NCBI RefSeq assembly: GCF_000409775.1
Contig: NZ_KE332377.1
Span: forward strand, 186,001-250,000
Source: Litchfieldella anticariensis FP35 = DSM 16096
GTDB taxonomy: Bacteria > Pseudomonadota > Gammaproteobacteria > Pseudomonadales > Halomonadaceae
Direction of reading: 5' to 3'
Length of the DNA stretch: 64,000 nt
Shown here: positions 18,395 to 28,405 of the stretch, piece by piece
Position numbering within the stretch: position 1 is the first letter of the stretch
Layout of the letters: every line of letters begins with the position of its first letter
Notes under the pieces: generated by a model
The model's input: only the letters and a program-made list of their open reading frames with translations
Databases searched by the model: none
What the model was told of the DNA's origin: nothing
Program-made: the position numbers and the translations under genes

Positions 18395-18492
18395 AGCCGC
18401 AATTTGTTCATCCGCGCGCGGCATGTCCGTGATGCACGCCCGCCTGATTCGCGGCGGCAGTGGCGCTTTCGCTAAAGGCAGAATCGACCTAC

Positions 18493-20310
18493 ATGGCCAA
18501 CGACGTTTCTCACGACAAGCTCAAGCATATCCGCAACTTCTCGATCATCGCTCACATCGACCACGGCAAGTCCACGTTGTCCGATCGAATCATTCAGATC
18601 TGCGGCGGACTCAGCGATCGTGAGTTGAAAGAGCAGGTGCTCGATTCGATGGATATCGAGCGTGAGCGTGGCATCACCATCAAGGCCCAATCCGTGACGT
18701 TGGACTATCACGCCCAGGATGGCCAGACCTACCAACTCAATTTCATCGACACGCCGGGACACGTCGACTTCTCCTATGAAGTATCGCGTTCCCTGTATGC
18801 CTGTGAAGGCGCATTGTTGGTAGTTGATGCCGCTCAAGGGGTCGAAGCTCAGTCAGTTGCCAACTGTTATACCGCTGTCGAGCAGGGCTTGGAGGTATTG
18901 CCGGTACTCAACAAGATGGATCTTCCTCAGGCCGATCCCGACAAAGTGGCCCAGGAGATCGAAGAGATCATCGGCCTGGATGCCACCGACACGTGTCAAG
19001 TGTCAGCCAAGAGCGGCATGGGCATGGACGCGTTGCTGGAACGCCTGGTGCGAGACATCCCGCCACCCAAGGGTGATCCCGAGGCGCCGCTTCAGGCACT
19101 GATCGTCGACTCCTGGTTTGACAACTATTTGGGAGTGGTGTCGTTGGTACGAATCTTTGACGGTACCCTGCGCAAGGGTGACAAGATTCGCATGAACTCC
19201 ACCAAGCGGGACTGGTTGACCAACGAGGTGGGTATTTTCACACCGTTGCGCAAGGAGACCGGCATCTTGCGTGCCGGTGAGGTAGGCTTCGTGGTCGCCG
19301 GGATCAAAGACATTCACGGTGCCCCGGTGGGTGATACCATCACGCATACCAAGACCCCCGATGTCCCACGTCTACCCGGTTTCCAGAAGGTCAAACCGCA
19401 GGTCTACGCTGGCATGTTCCCGGTCAGTGCCGACGACTACGAGGATTTCCGCGATGCTCTGGAAAAGCTGGCCCTGAACGATGCGTCGTTGGCTTACGAG
19501 CCGGAGAACTCCGATGCCCTGGGCTTCGGTTTCCGTGTGGGTTTCCTGGGCACTCTGCACATGGAGATCGTTCAGGAGCGCTTGGAGCGAGAGTACGACC
19601 TCGACCTGCTGACCACCGCACCTACCGTGGTCTACGAATTGGCCATGGACAACGGCGAGGTGATCTACGTCTCCAATCCATCCAAGCTGCCGGACATGGC
19701 CAATGTCGACGAAATGCGCGAGCCTATCGTGCGGGCCAGTATCCTGGTGCCGCAGGAGTACGTCGGCAATGTGATCGCCGAATGCGAGCAACGCCGCGGT
19801 ACCCAACTCGACATGCAGTTCCTCGGTAGCCAGATCCAGCTCACCTATGAACTGCCCATGAGCGAAGTGGTGATGGACTTCTTCGACCGCCTGAAGTCGA
19901 TTTCGAAGGGCTATGCGTCTCTGGACTACAATTTTGAGCGTTTCGAAGCCGCCAAACTGGTGCGGCTCGATGTGCTGATCAATGGCGATAAGGTCGATGC
20001 ATTGGCGGTCATCATACACCGCGATCACGCACACGGTCGCGGTCGTGTGTTGGTCGAGAAGATGAAGGAACTGATTCCTCGACAGATGTTTGATGTGGCG
20101 ATTCAGGCAGCCATTGGCGGCCAGGTGGTGGCACGTTCGACCGTCAAGGCTCTGCGCAAGAACGTCACCGCCAAGTGCTATGGCGGTGACGTGACACGCA
20201 AGAAGAAACTGCTGGAGAAGCAGAAGGCGGGCAAGAAACGCATGAAACAAGTCGGCAAGGTGGAAATTCCTCAGGATGCCTTCCTCGCCGTGCTCAAGGT
20301 GAATGACTAG
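18493..20310 (+). CDS. lepA: Elongation factor 4 (LepA)
   Basis: 605 residues, standard. GTPase motifs: [14 protein letters not shown] (G1), RGITIKAQ (G2), DTPGHVDF (G3), NKMDLPQAD (G4); domains II, III, V and the LepA-specific C-terminus ([20 protein letters not shown]-like: here [20 protein letters not shown]) are intact. It acts on ribosomes during stress or initiation; the precise role is debated. The start is ATG 18493; an in-frame GTG at 18460 would add 11 non-conserved residues. It heads the lepA-lepB-rnc-era-recO-pdxJ-acpS run. Confidence 0.97.
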   Translation: MANDVSHDKLKHIRNFSIIAHIDHGKSTLSDRIIQICGGLSDRELKEQVLDSMDIERERGITIKAQSVTLDYHAQDGQTYQLNFIDTPGHVDFSYEVSRSLYACEGALLVVDAAQGVEAQSVANCYTAVEQGLEVLPVLNKMDLPQADPDKVAQEIEEIIGLDATDTCQVSAKSGMGMDALLERLVRDIPPPKGDPEAPLQALIVDSWFDNYLGVVSLVRIFDGTLRKGDKIRMNSTKRDWLTNEVGIFTPLRKETGILRAGEVGFVVAGIKDIHGAPVGDTITHTKTPDVPRLPGFQKVKPQVYAGMFPVSADDYEDFRDALEKLALNDASLAYEPENSDALGFGFRVGFLGTLHMEIVQERLEREYDLDLLTTAPTVVYELAMDNGEVIYVSNPSKLPDMANVDEMREPIVRASILVPQEYVGNVIAECEQRRGTQLDMQFLGSQIQLTYELPMSEVVMDFFDRLKSISKGYASLDYNFERFEAAKLVRLDVLINGDKVDALAVIIHRDHAHGRGRVLVEKMKELIPRQMFDVAIQAAIGGQVVARSTVKALRKNVTAKCYGGDVTRKKKLLEKQKAGKKRMKQVGKVEIPQDAFLAVLKVND

Positions 20311-20324
20311 GGACGAGGAAACCC

Positions 20325-21128
20325 ATGGATTTTTCGCTTTTGCTGGTAATGGCTGTAGCTGTCACCGGGCTGATCTGGCTGTTTGACGCCGTATGGTTGG
20401 GAAGCGCGCGTCGTGCACGAGTGGCTGCCGTCGAAGCCGAAACCGGCGAGCAACTGGATGAGAAGTCTCGCAGGAGGGTGGCCAGGGAACCCTGGCTCGT
20501 CGACTATTCACGCTCGTTCTTTCCCGTTCTGCTAGTGGTACTTCTGTTACGCAGTTTCCTGGTCGAGCCATTCCAGATTCCATCGGGATCGATGCGCCCA
20601 ACATTGGAAGTCGGTGATTTCATCCTGGTCAACAAGTACACCTATGGCCTGAGGCTGCCGGTGCTCAACACGGAGGTGGTCGAGGTTGGAAAGCCACAGC
20701 GAGGCGATGTGATGGTGTTCCGTTTCCCTCAGGAACCCTCCGTCAACTTCATCAAACGGGTCGTGGGCCTGCCGGGTGATCGTATTCGTTACGAGGGCAA
20801 GCAGTTGTATGTCAACGGCGAGCCCGTACCCAAGAGATTGCTGGAAGAGGTGCCTCGTGAGGCTCCTAATGAACTGCTGCTCGAAGAACGGTTAGGCGAG
20901 GTCAGCCACCAGATCTACAATAATCCTCGAGATCCAGGACCGCAGGTTCGTGAGTTGGTGGTGCCGGAAGGACACTACTTCATGATGGGCGACAACCGCG
21001 ATCATTCCAACGACAGCCGCTATTGGGGGTTTGTGCCGGAAGAGAACATCGTAGGTAAAGCCTTCGCCGTGTGGATGCATTGGGATGGTGGCTTGCCGAG
21101 CTTTACGCAAGTTCGTCAAATCAATTGA
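20325..21128 (+). CDS. lepB: Signal peptidase I
   Basis: 267 residues. Two N-terminal membrane spans (about 4-22 and 65-83), then the catalytic Ser in QIPSGSMRPTLEVGDF, the general-base Lys in NFIKRVVGLPGDRI and the box III signature YFMMGDNRDHSNDSRYWGFV. It removes signal peptides from exported proteins at the periplasmic face. It lies 14 bp after lepA. Confidence 0.97.
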   Translation: MDFSLLLVMAVAVTGLIWLFDAVWLGSARRARVAAVEAETGEQLDEKSRRRVAREPWLVDYSRSFFPVLLVVLLLRSFLVEPFQIPSGSMRPTLEVGDFILVNKYTYGLRLPVLNTEVVEVGKPQRGDVMVFRFPQEPSVNFIKRVVGLPGDRIRYEGKQLYVNGEPVPKRLLEEVPREAPNELLLEERLGEVSHQIYNNPRDPGPQVRELVVPEGHYFMMGDNRDHSNDSRYWGFVPEENIVGKAFAVWMHWDGGLPSFTQVRQIN

Positions 21129-21200
21129 CGCCATCGCACACCCCTCATGCATGAATATTCGCATGCAAGACGATATGACAAGAGATAAAGCAGGAGATTC

Positions 21201-21890
21201 GTGAGCAATCCTCTGAATGCCTTCAGCCGACGAATTGGCCATGAGTTTGCCGACATCGGTCTGTTGGAACTGGCCATGACCCATCGCAGCTATGGTGGCC
21301 AAAACAACGAACGTCTGGAATTCCTGGGTGATTCCATCGTCAATTTCGTCATCGCCGAGGCCCTGTTTCGTCGGTTTCCTGCAGCACGTGAAGGGCAGCT
21401 TTCACGTTTGCGTGCTCGCTTGGTCAAAGGGCAGACCTTGGCGGAGTTGGCGCGTGAATTTGAGGTAGGACAGTGTTTGCGGCTGGGCTCCGGTGAGATG
21501 AAGAGCGGTGGGCACCGTCGTGACTCTATTCTTGCCGATGCGGTAGAAGCGGTGATTGGTGCCATCTATCTGGATGCCGGTATGGACGTGGTCAAGACAC
21601 GCGTTTTGTCTTGGTACGCCGAGCGCCTCGAAGCTCTCGATCTGCAGGATACCCAGAAGGATCCCAAGACGCGTTTGCAGGAATTCCTGCAGTCACGCCA
21701 GTCTCCCTTGCCGCGTTACGAGGTGGTGTCAGTGGAGGGGGAAGCCCATGCACAGACCTTCACCATTGAATGTCATGTAGAGATGCTCAGTCGACATACA
21801 CTGGGTATTGGTTCCAGCCGCCGCCATGCCGAGCAGCAGGCTGCCGCCAGGGCGCTGGAGTTGCTCGAGCCAGGTGGAGGTCGTTTATGA
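21201..21890 (+). CDS. rnc: Ribonuclease III
   Basis: 229 residues. The RNase III signature [16 protein letters not shown] carries catalytic Glu and Asp; a second acidic pair is in [18 protein letters not shown]; the C-terminal dsRNA-binding domain begins [11 protein letters not shown] and ends [20 protein letters not shown]. Processes rRNA and cleaves double-stranded RNA. The start is GTG 21201 with AGGAG 5 bases ahead. Its stop overlaps the era start. Confidence 0.97.
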   Translation: MSNPLNAFSRRIGHEFADIGLLELAMTHRSYGGQNNERLEFLGDSIVNFVIAEALFRRFPAAREGQLSRLRARLVKGQTLAELAREFEVGQCLRLGSGEMKSGGHRRDSILADAVEAVIGAIYLDAGMDVVKTRVLSWYAERLEALDLQDTQKDPKTRLQEFLQSRQSPLPRYEVVSVEGEAHAQTFTIECHVEMLSRHTLGIGSSRRHAEQQAAARALELLEPGGGRL

Positions 21891-22786
21891 CGCAAACTTG
21901 TGGTTTCGTTGCCATCGTTGGTCGTCCTAACGTCGGTAAATCGACATTGATGAATCGAATCCTTGGGCAGAAGATTTCCATTACCTCGCGTCGTCCGCAA
22001 ACCACCCGACACCAGGTAATGGGAATCAAGACCGAAGGTGAAGCCCAATTCATCTATGTCGATACCCCTGGCATGCATATCATGTCAAAAGATCGCAACA
22101 AGGCGATCAACCGTTTCATGAACCAGGCGGCAAGCCAAGCGCTACGCGATGTCGATTGTGTGGTGTTCATCATCGACCGGACTCGCTGGACTCCAGAAGA
22201 CCAAGTGGTGCTCGACAAGCTTACCCATGTCAAGGCGCCAGTGATTCTTGCCATCAACAAGGTCGACTGGCTCGAGGACAAGGCCAGCCTGTTGCCCTGG
22301 CTCGAGGAGGTCGGTGCCAAGCACGAGTTCGCGGCCATCCTTCCATTATCTGCCAAGCATGGTACCAATGTACCCGAACTCGAGGCCGAGGTTGCCAAGC
22401 ACCTGCCCGAGAGCATCCATTATTACCCGGAAGACCAGATCACCGATCGCAGTCAGCGCTTTTTGGCCGCCGAACTGGTACGAGAGAAGGTCATGCGTCA
22501 GCTCGGCGATGAACTGCCTTACCAGATGACCGTCGAGATCGAGGAGTTTCGCGACGAAGGGCGGGTGATCCATATCAGCGCCTTGATGTTGGTGGAGCGG
22601 CAGGGTCAGAAGAAGATCCTGATCGGTGAAAGCGGTGAACGTATCAAGAAGATCGGTCGTGAAGCGCGTCTGGAAATGGAACGTGCCTTTGGCGCCAAGG
22701 TGATGCTCAACCTATGGGTCAAGGTCAAGCGTGGCTGGTCGGACGATGATCGGGCTCTAAAAAGCCTCGGCTACGACTTAGAATAG
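21887..22786 (+). CDS. era: GTPase Era
   Basis: 299 residues. GTPase motifs: [13 protein letters not shown] (G1), TTRHQ (G2), DTPGMH (G3), NKVDWL (G4); a C-terminal KH domain ([20 protein letters not shown]) binds the 3' end of 16S rRNA during 30S assembly. Start ATG 21887 overlaps the rnc stop, as in many gammaproteobacteria; a longer frame beginning inside rnc is rejected. Confidence 0.97.
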   Translation: MTQTCGFVAIVGRPNVGKSTLMNRILGQKISITSRRPQTTRHQVMGIKTEGEAQFIYVDTPGMHIMSKDRNKAINRFMNQAASQALRDVDCVVFIIDRTRWTPEDQVVLDKLTHVKAPVILAINKVDWLEDKASLLPWLEEVGAKHEFAAILPLSAKHGTNVPELEAEVAKHLPESIHYYPEDQITDRSQRFLAAELVREKVMRQLGDELPYQMTVEIEEFRDEGRVIHISALMLVERQGQKKILIGESGERIKKIGREARLEMERAFGAKVMLNLWVKVKRGWSDDDRALKSLGYDLE

Positions 22787-22790
22787 GGCG

Positions 22791-23498
22791 ATGACTCCCG
22801 AGCCGGCGTTTCTTCTTCACAAGCAGCCCTATCGCGAGACCAGTGCGCTGGTCGAGCTGCTGACATTGAAGCATGGGCGGGTTCGGGCAGTGGCCCAAGG
22901 CGTGCAGCGACCGAGCAGCCGCTCACGTGCCCGCTTGCAGCCTTTCGCGCCGTTGCATGTGACTTGGGTGGGTGCAGGCGATCTCAAACGGCTACGGCTC
23001 ATGGAAACCCATGGTAGTGCGGCAATGTTGGCGGGTGAGGGATTGCTGTGCGGCTTCTATGCCAACGAACTACTGACCCGGGCCTTGCCCCTGTTATACC
23101 CCGTGGAGGAAGTGTTTGCTTTCTACGGGGCGTTACTGGAGGCCCTGCCGCGCCCGGAAGCCCGTGCTCCGGCGCTACGCCGACTGGAAGTTTCCTTGCT
23201 CGAGGCACTGGATGCCGAGCCGCAATTTTGCGATCTGGGCGAGAGGGAACTCGATCCTCATCGGCGTTACGTTTACCGCGCCGAAGCGCGCCGTTTCGAA
23301 GCCTTGGAGGCGGGTACGAACGGGGGGCTCGATGGCCGCACCCTACGCTTGCTCGCTTATGGCGATTGGGCGGCACCAGGGTTAGCTGGGCCTGCTAAAG
23401 CCTTGACCCGTGCGGCCTTGGCTCCTTTGCTTGGCAATACTCCCTTACGTTCCCGTGAGTTGATGCAGCGGCTTGCCACGCGTCGCCGGGGTAACTGA
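22791..23498 (+). CDS. recO: DNA repair protein RecO
   Basis: 235 residues. N-terminal OB-fold (AFLLHKQPYRETSALVELLT, KHGRVRAVAQGVQRPSSRSR) and a helical C-terminal domain (LRRLEVSLLEALDAEPQF). RecO anneals SSB-coated DNA and loads RecA with RecR. Zinc cysteines found in some RecO proteins are absent, as in other gammaproteobacteria. It lies 4 bp after era. Confidence 0.94.
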   Translation: MTPEPAFLLHKQPYRETSALVELLTLKHGRVRAVAQGVQRPSSRSRARLQPFAPLHVTWVGAGDLKRLRLMETHGSAAMLAGEGLLCGFYANELLTRALPLLYPVEEVFAFYGALLEALPRPEARAPALRRLEVSLLEALDAEPQFCDLGERELDPHRRYVYRAEARRFEALEAGTNGGLDGRTLRLLAYGDWAAPGLAGPAKALTRAALAPLLGNTPLRSRELMQRLATRRRGN

Positions 23499-23535
23499 TA
23501 TCCTGATGTAACACGTCTTTCTGCGGAGATCCTTC

Positions 23536-24330
23536 ATGCATGCGCCTCGAATTCTGCTCGGTGTCAATATCGATCATGTTGCTACTCTGCGTCAGTCACG
23601 TGGCACACGTTATCCCGATCCGGTGCAAGCGGCCTTACTGGCTGAGGAAGCCGGTGCCGATGGCATTACCGTGCATCTGCGCGAAGACCGTCGGCATATC
23701 CAGGAACGTGACGTGCGTTTGCTTCAGGAAGTGCTCAATACCCGCATGAACCTGGAAATGGCCGTGACGGAAGAGATGATCGCTCTGGCCGAGGAGGTAT
23801 GTCCGCCCCATGTCTGTCTGGTGCCTGAAAAGCGTGAGGAATTGACGACCGAGGGTGGCCTGGATGTAGTGGGTAATCGTGAGATCATTACGATGGCTTG
23901 TGAGCGACTGGCGGCGGCGGGTTGTGAAGTCTCGCTGTTCATCGACCCGGAGCCCGAGCAGATCCGTGCGGCCTATGCCGTGGGAGCACCGGTGATCGAG
24001 TTGCATACCGGGGCCTATGCGGAGGCGAGGGGAGCAGCCGCTCGTCTTGAGCATGCGAGAATCGCCGCTGCAGCGGAACTGGCTGGGGAATTGGGACTGA
24101 CGGTCAATGCGGGTCATGGGTTGAATTACCATAATGTCGAGGCCATCGCCGCGATTCCTGGGTTGCATGAGCTCAATATTGGCCATGCCATCATTGCCAG
24201 GGCATTGTTCGTGGGACTCAAGGAGGCTGTGGCGGAGATGAAGCGTCTCGCCATTGCCGGTCAGGAAGCAGGCCTGGTCGCAGCGCTCGATGACCACGAA
24301 CACGGCTCCAGCGGTGGTTGTTGTTCATGA
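23536..24330 (+). CDS. pdxJ: Pyridoxine 5'-phosphate synthase
   Basis: 264 residues. The PdxJ TIM-barrel start [20 protein letters not shown] is followed by [62 protein letters not shown] and [12 protein letters not shown] with the conserved active-site His/Glu residues. Forms pyridoxine phosphate from DXP and 3-amino-1-hydroxyacetone phosphate. A ~20-residue tail ([13 protein letters not shown]) rich in Gly/Cys exceeds the E. coli length. Confidence 0.97.
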   Translation: MHAPRILLGVNIDHVATLRQSRGTRYPDPVQAALLAEEAGADGITVHLREDRRHIQERDVRLLQEVLNTRMNLEMAVTEEMIALAEEVCPPHVCLVPEKREELTTEGGLDVVGNREIITMACERLAAAGCEVSLFIDPEPEQIRAAYAVGAPVIELHTGAYAEARGAAARLEHARIAAAAELAGELGLTVNAGHGLNYHNVEAIAAIPGLHELNIGHAIIARALFVGLKEAVAEMKRLAIAGQEAGLVAALDDHEHGSSGGCCS

Positions 24331-24707
24331 TCATCGGCATCGGCACCGATCTGGCGAGCATCGAGCGTTTTGCCACTGCCATGGGGCGGCATGGTGAGCG
24401 TCTCGCATTGCGCTTACTGGGGGACGTGGAGCGTGAGCGCTTGATCGGACATCCATCGCCGGCGGCCTATCTGGCCAAGCGCTTTGCTGCCAAGGAGGCC
24501 TTCGTCAAGGCACTGGGTACCGGCTTGCGTCATGGCATGCGTTGGACCGAGATCCAAGTCGCCAACGATGCGTTGGGCCAACCATCGTTAATGCTATGCG
24601 GCCGGGCCAAGGCGTTGGCAGACGCAGCAGGAGTGCGTTGCATTCATCTGTCGTTGAGCGATGAGGACGATCTGGCTTGCGCTTTCGTTGTGCTGGAGGG
24701 CGGCTGA
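24327..24707 (+). CDS. acpS: Holo-[acyl-carrier-protein] synthase
   Basis: 126 residues. [15 protein letters not shown] carries the Mg-binding Asp, and [17 protein letters not shown] the second signature with Glu and Lys. Transfers 4'-phosphopantetheine from CoA to ACP. Start overlaps the pdxJ stop (ATGA). Its last 64 bp overlap the 3' end of the convergent barA gene, an unusually long overlap of two essential-type coding ends. Confidence 0.96.
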   Translation: MIIGIGTDLASIERFATAMGRHGERLALRLLGDVERERLIGHPSPAAYLAKRFAAKEAFVKALGTGLRHGMRWTEIQVANDALGQPSLMLCGRAKALADAAGVRCIHLSLSDEDDLACAFVVLEGG

Positions 24708-27388
24708 TTCGTTGTCCGCCAGGCCCGCAAGCGTGCCATGGCATCAAAGAGTTCGATGAGCAAAGGCTCCACTTTGGCCAGGCCACGTGTGCGTAGACGT
24801 GTCTCCAATGTTTCAGCGACCAGTGCCAGTTGTGGTACCCCACAATAGCGACAGGCTCCATTGAGCGCGTGAATGGCATCCAGAAATGCCTCTGCGTCGT
24901 TGTCCTGCCATGCTTGACGCAGTGCTGCATCACTATCGTCGAGGCTATCCAGCAAGCGGTCCAGGGTTTCTTCGGCCAGCGACTCGTGGCCGCCAGCCAA
25001 CGTGGTGCCAAGGGCCATGTCAACGATCGGCAGTTCGCCTTCTTGCTCTTTTCCACCTTCCAGGGAATCAGCACCGTGCGCTGACGGAGACGGTGTCAGT
25101 GGCATGTTGAGATGTTGGCTGAGCAGTCGCGTCAATGCCTGGCTATCGAGCGGCTTGATGAGTACATCATGCAGGCCATGTTGCAGGAGTCTATGGCGCT
25201 CCTCTTCCAGGGCGTGCGCCGTGACGGCGATGATGGGACAACTCCTCCAGGAACCGCCCAGTTTGCGTAGGGAGTGGGTAGTGGCGACGCCATCCATGCC
25301 GGGCAGGCGGATGTCCATCAAGACCAGGTCGGCCGACTCGCTTTGCGCCAGTGCCAGGGCTTCCTCGCCACTGGTGGCCAACAATGTGGTCAGCCCCAGA
25401 TCGGCGAGCAGTTCCTTGATCAGCAAGCGATTCGATGCCGTGTCATCGACGACCAGCACCTTTGCCGAGGAGTGTCGCGGTGCTGGCAAGTCATGTTGGG
25501 ACTGTGGCGAGCGCGAGTGGAGAAGATTGTCCAGCGTCGTGGCCAAGGCTTGACGTGACAAGGGGCGGGTCAGAATTTCGCCACCATGGGGTAGATGTAG
25601 GTCGGGAATATCGAGGGAGCTGGCATTGACCAGCAGAATGGCAGGACAATCCGTGTTATCGAGGCATTCCTGCCAATTCGATATCGATGAATTCGAGAGC
25701 CCATCGTTTTCCAAGCCGGCCAGTAGCAGGGCTGGAGGCTCGATATCGACAATCGATGGTGTCCCGAGCGATGTCACTTGGACCCCCCAACGCTTCAGCA
25801 GATGCAGTAGTGCATGGCGAGTCGGTGCGTGGGGTTCGTACAAGGCGATGTGGGTGCCGGGCAACGACAGTTCTGGAGGGCGTTCCTCGAAGCTTCGAGC
25901 CAACAGGGAGAGAGTGAAAGCGAAAGTCGTCCCCTTCCCCGGTTGGCTTTCGACACCAATCTCGCCACCCATCTGTTCGACGAGTTGACGGCAGATCATC
26001 AGGCCCAGGCCGGTACCGCCGTATTGCCGAGTATCGCTGACACTGGCTTGGCTGAAAGCTTTGAAAAGTCGGTCCCGATATTCGGGATCGAGGCCGATGC
26101 CGGTGTCGCTGACACTAACCTTCAAGGTGACCAGGCCCTGCTGGCACTCTTCCACCATGACTCTGACGATCACCTCGCCTTGTTCCGTGAACTTGACAGC
26201 GTTGTGAACCAGATTGGTCAGCACTTGCTTGATGCGCAGGGGGTCACCTTGCAATTGTACCGGAACATCGTCGTAGACCAAGGCCAGCAAATGCAACCGC
26301 TTCTGGTGTGCCTGAGGGGCCTGCAGACCGAGCACTTCGTCCACCAATGCCACCATGTCGAGATCGACGGCCTCGAGTTCGAGCTTGCCAGCCTCCATCT
26401 TGGAAAAATCAAGAATATCGTTGATCAGCGACAACAGACTATCAGATGCCTTGTGCACATGTTGCAGCCATTCCCGTTGGCGTGTGTCCAGGGACGAGCG
26501 CCCCAATAGCTGGCAGAAACCGATGATGCCGTTCAGAGGCGTGCGAATCTCATGGCTCATGTTGGCCAGGAACTCGGTCTTGATGCGGTTGGCCTCAAGA
26601 GCTCGGCGGTGAGCCATGTCGAGTTCGATGTTCTTGATCTCGATCGTCTCCATCGACTCTTGAAGGTCCTGAGTCGTCTGCTCGATATGGCGCTGCATAT
26701 CGTCATGGGCATGGCTGAGGTGCTCGGCCAGTGCGTTGATGCTGGAGGCAAGTTGCTTCACCTCTTTAGCACCTCGGCTGGACATGCGGTGCTGGTAGTC
26801 GCCGGCATTGAGGCGCAGCAGGGTTTGCTGGGCCTCGAGTAGGGGGCGAGTCAGGTGGCGACTGGCGAGATAGGCTACCAGGAAAAGCAATAGCCCAATG
26901 ACCAAGCCTATCAGTGAGGTAATGGCCAGTTGACGATAGGTTCCCAATGCCAATGAGGTGGTGTCAGCCGTCAGCGTCAGCCATCGGTTAGGTTCATTGT
27001 TTCGTGTCCCTGGGGGGATGGGCACGCTCATATGCCAGTGGTCGTTGCTGCCGAGCAAGGGGGCATCGGTTCCCCTCGGTGATTCGACGCCCATATGCTG
27101 TTGGCCAAGATGTAGTAGCGTCCGGCCTCGTGTGTCGTGAATGCGAAGTGAGCGGACTTCGTCGATATTCAGCAGTCTCTGAGCCAAGCTGTGCAAAGCG
27201 GCCGAATCGCTTCGGGACAAGGCACCAGCCAATGCCGGTGCTACTAGTTCGGCACTCGTGGTCAGGCGTGTTTCCAAGGCAGCCTTGCGAACCTGGGCAT
27301 CGTGCCGGATCGACTGAAAGGAGAGCAACAGCATCACAACCAGGGGAGCACCCAGCAGCAGTAACAATAGGCGCGTTCTCATCGGCAT
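24644..27388 (-). CDS. barA: Hybrid sensor histidine kinase BarA/GacS
   Basis: About 914 residues. Two membrane spans (about 5-25 and 145-170) flank a periplasmic sensor region, then HAMP, HisKA with FLANMSHEIRTPLNGIIGF (phospho-His near 277), HATPase with GTGLGLMICRQLVEQMGG, a degenerate receiver, a receiver with LVLMDIRLPGMDGV (Asp near 690) and an Hpt domain with AIHALNGACRYCGVP (His near 837). This is the BarA/GacS layout, which drives GacA/UvrY and the Rsm/Csr RNAs. Start: ATG 27388 or 27382; upstream extension is unsupported. Divergent from cysM; the 3' end overlaps acpS. Confidence 0.93.
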   Translation of the reverse strand: MPMRTRLLLLLLGAPLVVMLLLSFQSIRHDAQVRKAALETRLTTSAELVAPALAGALSRSDSAALHSLAQRLLNIDEVRSLRIHDTRGRTLLHLGQQHMGVESPRGTDAPLLGSNDHWHMSVPIPPGTRNNEPNRWLTLTADTTSLALGTYRQLAITSLIGLVIGLLLFLVAYLASRHLTRPLLEAQQTLLRLNAGDYQHRMSSRGAKEVKQLASSINALAEHLSHAHDDMQRHIEQTTQDLQESMETIEIKNIELDMAHRRALEANRIKTEFLANMSHEIRTPLNGIIGFCQLLGRSSLDTRQREWLQHVHKASDSLLSLINDILDFSKMEAGKLELEAVDLDMVALVDEVLGLQAPQAHQKRLHLLALVYDDVPVQLQGDPLRIKQVLTNLVHNAVKFTEQGEVIVRVMVEECQQGLVTLKVSVSDTGIGLDPEYRDRLFKAFSQASVSDTRQYGGTGLGLMICRQLVEQMGGEIGVESQPGKGTTFAFTLSLLARSFEERPPELSLPGTHIALYEPHAPTRHALLHLLKRWGVQVTSLGTPSIVDIEPPALLLAGLENDGLSNSSISNWQECLDNTDCPAILLVNASSLDIPDLHLPHGGEILTRPLSRQALATTLDNLLHSRSPQSQHDLPAPRHSSAKVLVVDDTASNRLLIKELLADLGLTTLLATSGEEALALAQSESADLVLMDIRLPGMDGVATTHSLRKLGGSWRSCPIIAVTAHALEEERHRLLQHGLHDVLIKPLDSQALTRLLSQHLNMPLTPSPSAHGADSLEGGKEQEGELPIVDMALGTTLAGGHESLAEETLDRLLDSLDDSDAALRQAWQDNDAEAFLDAIHALNGACRYCGVPQLALVAETLETRLRTRGLAKVEPLLIELFDAMARLRAWRTTNQPPSSTTKAQARSSSSLNDR

Positions 27389-27471
27389 CGCGGATATCCA
27401 GTAACGACGATCGAAAGTTCCCAGTATGCCATAGGGAGGTGCAATACCTGTCACCTGTCGTCCGGCACGGA

Positions 27472-27477
27472 TATAAT
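27472..27477 (+). promoter_or_regulatory. -10 element of the cysM-rlmD-relA-mazG operon
   Basis: TATAAT, a perfect -10, 30 bp before the cysM ATG. The region at -35 (TGTCAC) is poor, so an activator or upstream contacts may be needed. Confidence 0.4.
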
Positions 27478-27507
27478 GCGCACAGGCTTTTCCAGAAGGA
27501 AGGTTAG

Positions 27508-28404
27508 ATGCTTTTTCCAACGCTCGAGGATGTGGTCGGCAATACTCCCCTAGTGCGCCTGAAACGCATTACTGCGGGGCGCAACAATGTGTTGTTGGCC
27601 AAGCTCGAAGGCAACAATCCAGCTGGCTCGGTGAAGGACCGGCCGGCGCTGTCGATGCTGGCCGAGGCAGAGGCCCGTGGCGAGATCCGCCCTGGGGATA
27701 CCTTGATCGAAGCGACTTCCGGCAATACCGGTATCGCACTGGCCATGGCTGCAGCCATCAAAGGCTATCGCATGGTGCTGATCATGCCCGAAAGCGCTTC
27801 CAACGAGCGCAAGCAGGCCATGGCAGCTTACGGGGCCAAGCTGATCACAGTGACCAAGGAAGCCGGCATGGAAGGTGCGCGTGACCTTGCCGATACCATG
27901 ATCGCTCGTGGCGAGGGAAAGCCACTCAATCAGTTCGCCAACCCCGATAACCCATTGGCTCATTTTCGCACCACCGGCCCCGAGTTGTGGGAGCAGACCG
28001 GTGGCAGCATCACCCACTTTGTCAGTTCCATGGGAACGACCGGTACGATCATGGGCGTGTCGAGCTACCTCAAGGAGCGCAAGCCCGAGGTTCAAATCGT
28101 GGGGTTGCAACCCGAGGATGGCGCCAGCATCGCTGGCATCCGCCGCTGGCCTCCCGAATATCTGCCTAGCATCTTCGATGCTTCGCGGGTTGACAGGGTG
28201 CTGGACATCGGTCAGTTCGAAGCCGAGGAGCATATGCGCCGCCTGGCACGTGAAGAGGGTATTCTCGCTGGTGTATCGTCTGGCGGTGCCTTGGCCGGGG
28301 CGTTACGCATCGCGGAAGACGTCGAGAATGCCGTGATCGTATTCATCGTCTGTGATCGTGGTGACCGTTACCTGTCCACTGGCCTGTTCGCACCGGAGTA
28401 TTGA
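27508..28404 (+). CDS. cysM: Cysteine synthase B
   Basis: 298 residues. PLP lysine in NPAGSVKDRPALSM, phosphate-binding TSGNTGIALAMAA, MPESASNERK and the CysM-specific ending CDRGDRYLSTGLFAPEY; the shorter C-terminus and SVKDRPA rather than SVKDRIA distinguish CysM from CysK. Makes cysteine or S-sulfocysteine from O-acetylserine. Strong ribosome-binding site GAAGGAAGG at about 27495. First gene of the operon, 1 bp before rlmD. Confidence 0.95.
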   Translation: MLFPTLEDVVGNTPLVRLKRITAGRNNVLLAKLEGNNPAGSVKDRPALSMLAEAEARGEIRPGDTLIEATSGNTGIALAMAAAIKGYRMVLIMPESASNERKQAMAAYGAKLITVTKEAGMEGARDLADTMIARGEGKPLNQFANPDNPLAHFRTTGPELWEQTGGSITHFVSSMGTTGTIMGVSSYLKERKPEVQIVGLQPEDGASIAGIRRWPPEYLPSIFDASRVDRVLDIGQFEAEEHMRRLAREEGILAGVSSGGALAGALRIAEDVENAVIVFIVCDRGDRYLSTGLFAPEY

Positions 28405-28405
28405 G

